Position numbers and translations under genes: made by a program. From Geosiphon pyriformis (taxonomy: Eukaryota > Glomeromycota > Glomeromycetes > Archaeosporales > Geosiphonaceae): 64,000 nt of DNA. The notes beneath the pieces are model-generated. The model worked only from the letters and a program-made list of their open reading frames with translations, was not told the DNA's origin and searched no databases. The stretch is from positions 124,001-188,000 of the forward strand of contig JAAOMT010000602.1 in assembly GCA_016748015.1 (NCBI GenBank), given 5' to 3'. Below are positions 61,101-64,000 of the stretch, piece by piece. Positions within the stretch are counted from its first letter, which is position 1. Each line of letters starts with the position of its first letter.

Positions 61101-64000
61101 AAACATAAGTTCATGTTTGTTAGCGAGAATAAATAGCTTTCATAAAATAGTTTTTGATATTACTGTATTTTTCTATAAGTTTTATTCATTATTTATAAAA
61201 AAAATTTTACATAAACTGTTATAATACAAGAAAAAATCATGCACAAAACTTTTATATTAATTATAAAGCTTTAATTTAAGATTTTTTGGCAAATTTTTAC
61301 TAATGTAAAAAATACAATAAATTAGATAAGTTGTTTTATATATTTGATTAATTGTTGCATTTATTGTGAAATTTGTATTAGTAATGAAGATTAATAATTT
61401 AATTATTGTAGCTTTTTTTGTATATTTTAAGATCTATATACAAGATTTAGTTGTTTTATCTAATACAAAAGTTTGTACAACAAGATATAATTATGTATTA
61501 TTGTTTACAATAAAAAAAAGTAAAAGTGGTATTTGATAATAATTTGTTTTGATATTATTGTTATTTAAAATAATACTATAATATTTTAACCAAAGTATAA
61601 CTTTTGCTAATAATATTCAAAATAGATAAGTAAGCCAATTTTTATTATTTAGTTCAAATTTTATAGCCAATTTAAGATAATGTGCCTTTCAATTAAAAAA
61701 TATTATAAACAAACAAAATATATTTTGTATTTTATTATGATAATTTTTAAATTTTATATTGTATTTGTAAGATCACAATTGTTAATAAATGTTGTTAAAA
61801 ATTTTTATTTAAAATTATTTTTTGAATAGTAATTGATAAATTTTTTTAAGAATGTCTTTAGAAATGATTTAATATATTGAGACATATTTTTTAGTATTTT
61901 GGTATAATGAATAGTTGTGTATATCATTAAGAATTGTAAGAGTTATTTGGTAAGTATTTTTAAAGTAGTTAATATTAGCATACTATTCATATCTTTGGCA
62001 CTTTAATTTATAATTTTGATAATTGTGAATATTAACTTGTTTTTTTGGTTTATAATAATCACCAAATTCATATCTGGAACTATAATGTTTAATATTGCCA
62101 TCTGGGATGTAATTCGAGCCTTTTTCGAATAATCCAAATCCTTGTTGTCTGCTATAGATTTTTATAATTATATCAATTTCTTTCTATAATATAAAAACAT
62201 AACCAGTACAAAAACTTATAACTAAATAAAAAAAGATAAAAAATCTAATATAAATGTAAAATTACAACTATGTTTACATTTGCATTTTTATTAGATTATC
62301 TTTAATATTATAATTTTAACACTTTTTTTAATCAATTAGTTTAAACAACAAAACAAAAAAATAAATAAAAATAACTAAAATAATAATAAAAAAGTTATTA
62401 TTTTGTTAATAGTTATAATTAAAAGTTATTATTTTAATATTGTTAAATTTTTTAGATAAATACTATTAATATTAATTATTTTAACAAGCTAAGTATTAGA
62501 AGTAGATAAATTCAATAAAATAAATAATAATAACCAAAATTAAATGTGAATAATTATTGTAAGTTTTATTTTTTAAAAAAAAATTTGCTTTAAGTGCTAA
62601 ATTATTAATTTTTAAATTAAATTAATAGATTAATTAATGTTTTTTTGCTTTTAATACTATTGCTATATATACATAAATTTTTATAATACAAGATTCTTAA
62701 AAATTTTAATTTTTTTTATATTTTTTTGAGTTATTATTAGAATTTTTGGTATTTTTGCTAATATTTTTTGAATTCTTGATATTATATTATCTAATAATTT
62801 CTAATATATAATTGGCTAATTTATGCTATATTAATTATTAATTATTTTTTTCTATTATTTTATAAATAATAATAATTAAAACCAAACATTATAAATTAAC
62901 AACAGAAAAAAAAACTATATCAAAATATATTTGTAGTATATATAATTAATTAAAAAATAATAATATAAAATATTAAAATTATTAGATATAATTTTTTTTT
63001 ATATTTAATAAATAAGATCTAAACTTAATTTAATACAATATATTAAACTAAATAATTTAAACTAAGTGTAAATTATGTAGTTTTTATATGTAATTAATTA
63101 TTCAAACCAGTCAAAACAATACTATATTAAAACAGAAAAAGCTAAAAATAAATTCAGTTTACAAATTTTCCTAATAATACTATTTAAATTTCTAGAATTG
63201 AAAATAAATTCACTAAAAAATAATCTAATTGCCTTAATATTATTTCTGGTTTTAATACTTAATATGTATCATAAAACAATAATATATTTAACAATATTTT
63301 TATTCAAAAAAAAATTTTATAATCAATATTTTATTATAGTTTATTCTATTAAAGTATACTTTAAACTTAAAATATATAATGTTTTTAAAAACACCAACTA
63401 AAAAATTAAAAAAATTATTACTAACATATTTCATTGTAAGCAGATTTTTTTTTATTTAAAAAGTCTTGTTATTATGTTTATTTAAAAAAGTGATAACCAA
63501 AGTAATTAAAAAACTAATAAACTTAATAACAAATTTTATTAAAATAGCCAAACTTAAGATTTAAAATTCCAAAAAATTCAACCTAGATTTGGTAATAAAA
63601 TCAATAGCAGACAATATTAAAATAACAGCAAAAAAAAAAGACAAAAAAAATTTTAGCATAAAACTTTCTACTAATAAAAAAACACAAAAAGTTTAAAGCC
63701 AACAGCAAACTTAACAAATAACTTAAAAGATAAAAATAGTAATATTTTATAATTTTTAAACAAATAATCCAAACTTTAACACTTATAACAGCAATAATAT
63801 TTAGAAGTTTTTTATCAAATATATTATTTATACAAAGTATTAATTTTAGTCACAATAAGCTTTAATATTTTACAAGATCTAAAAATAATAACAACAAAAT
63901 ATTGACAACAAAAAAAATAGCAAAATAAAAAATAAAGCAAATATAACTACCAACCTAAAAAACTATATTATTAATTTTAAAAACAGCATAATTAAAAAAA
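58150..64000. repeat. Extremely AT-rich block without genes
   Basis: Nearly pure A/T to the window edge; only stop-bounded low-complexity frames. Its last 600 bp (about 63400-64000) resembles 1-900: the stretch 63758-63850 matches 775-870. One less AT-rich patch at 62060-62160 stands out but has no gene. The block is likely a mass of eroded repeats. Confidence 0.55.

Overview
The window looks like nuclear DNA of an early-diverging filamentous fungus, most likely an arbuscular mycorrhizal fungus or relative (Glomeromycotina). The evidence is very AT-rich DNA, genes with many short GT-AG introns, and the gene content: a divergent F-box/leucine-rich protein, a BTB-BACK-SPRY protein, a TKL-type kinase with an N-terminal CxxC...CxxC ribbon, a MATA-HMG box protein, small secreted proteins and decayed Tc1/mariner elements. 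This placement is inferred from family content; no rRNA or other marker is present.

Layout. Four blocks of extreme AT content (about 1-6300, 8600-11040, 45840-48780, 58150-64000) carry no credible gene; three of them contain diverged copies of one repeat. Between them lie gene islands. Island 1 (11049-18359): a four-exon minus-strand gene joining an AT-hook array to a TET/JBP-like 2-oxoglutarate/Fe(II) dioxygenase, a decayed F-box gene, a Tc1/mariner relic, and an intact two-exon F-box gene. Island 2 (22245-32687): two related secreted proteins that flank a tail-anchored unknown protein and a six-exon short-chain dehydrogenase. Island 3 (33267-45775): BTB-BACK-SPRY gene, second Tc1 relic, TKL (pseudo)kinase, an unknown 375-residue protein, a broken methyltransferase gene and a seven-exon unknown gene. 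Island 4 (51090-58140): MATA-HMG gene, an eleven-exon gene that I reconstruct as a P2X-like ATP-gated channel, and a truncated NAD-dependent epimerase abutting the last AT block.

Several genes are invisible as single open frames and were rebuilt from splice sites. For the dioxygenase, F-box gene, dehydrogenase, kinase, seven-exon unknown and P2X-like genes, all introns are GT-AG, codon phases agree across every junction and the total length is a multiple of three. The highest-value observations are the P2X-like channel and the AT-hook/TET-like dioxygenase. The latter is notable beside repeats whose copies differ by C-to-T and G-to-A transitions, the pattern expected from cytosine methylation and deamination. 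No operon-like logic is expected in this genome and none is claimed.
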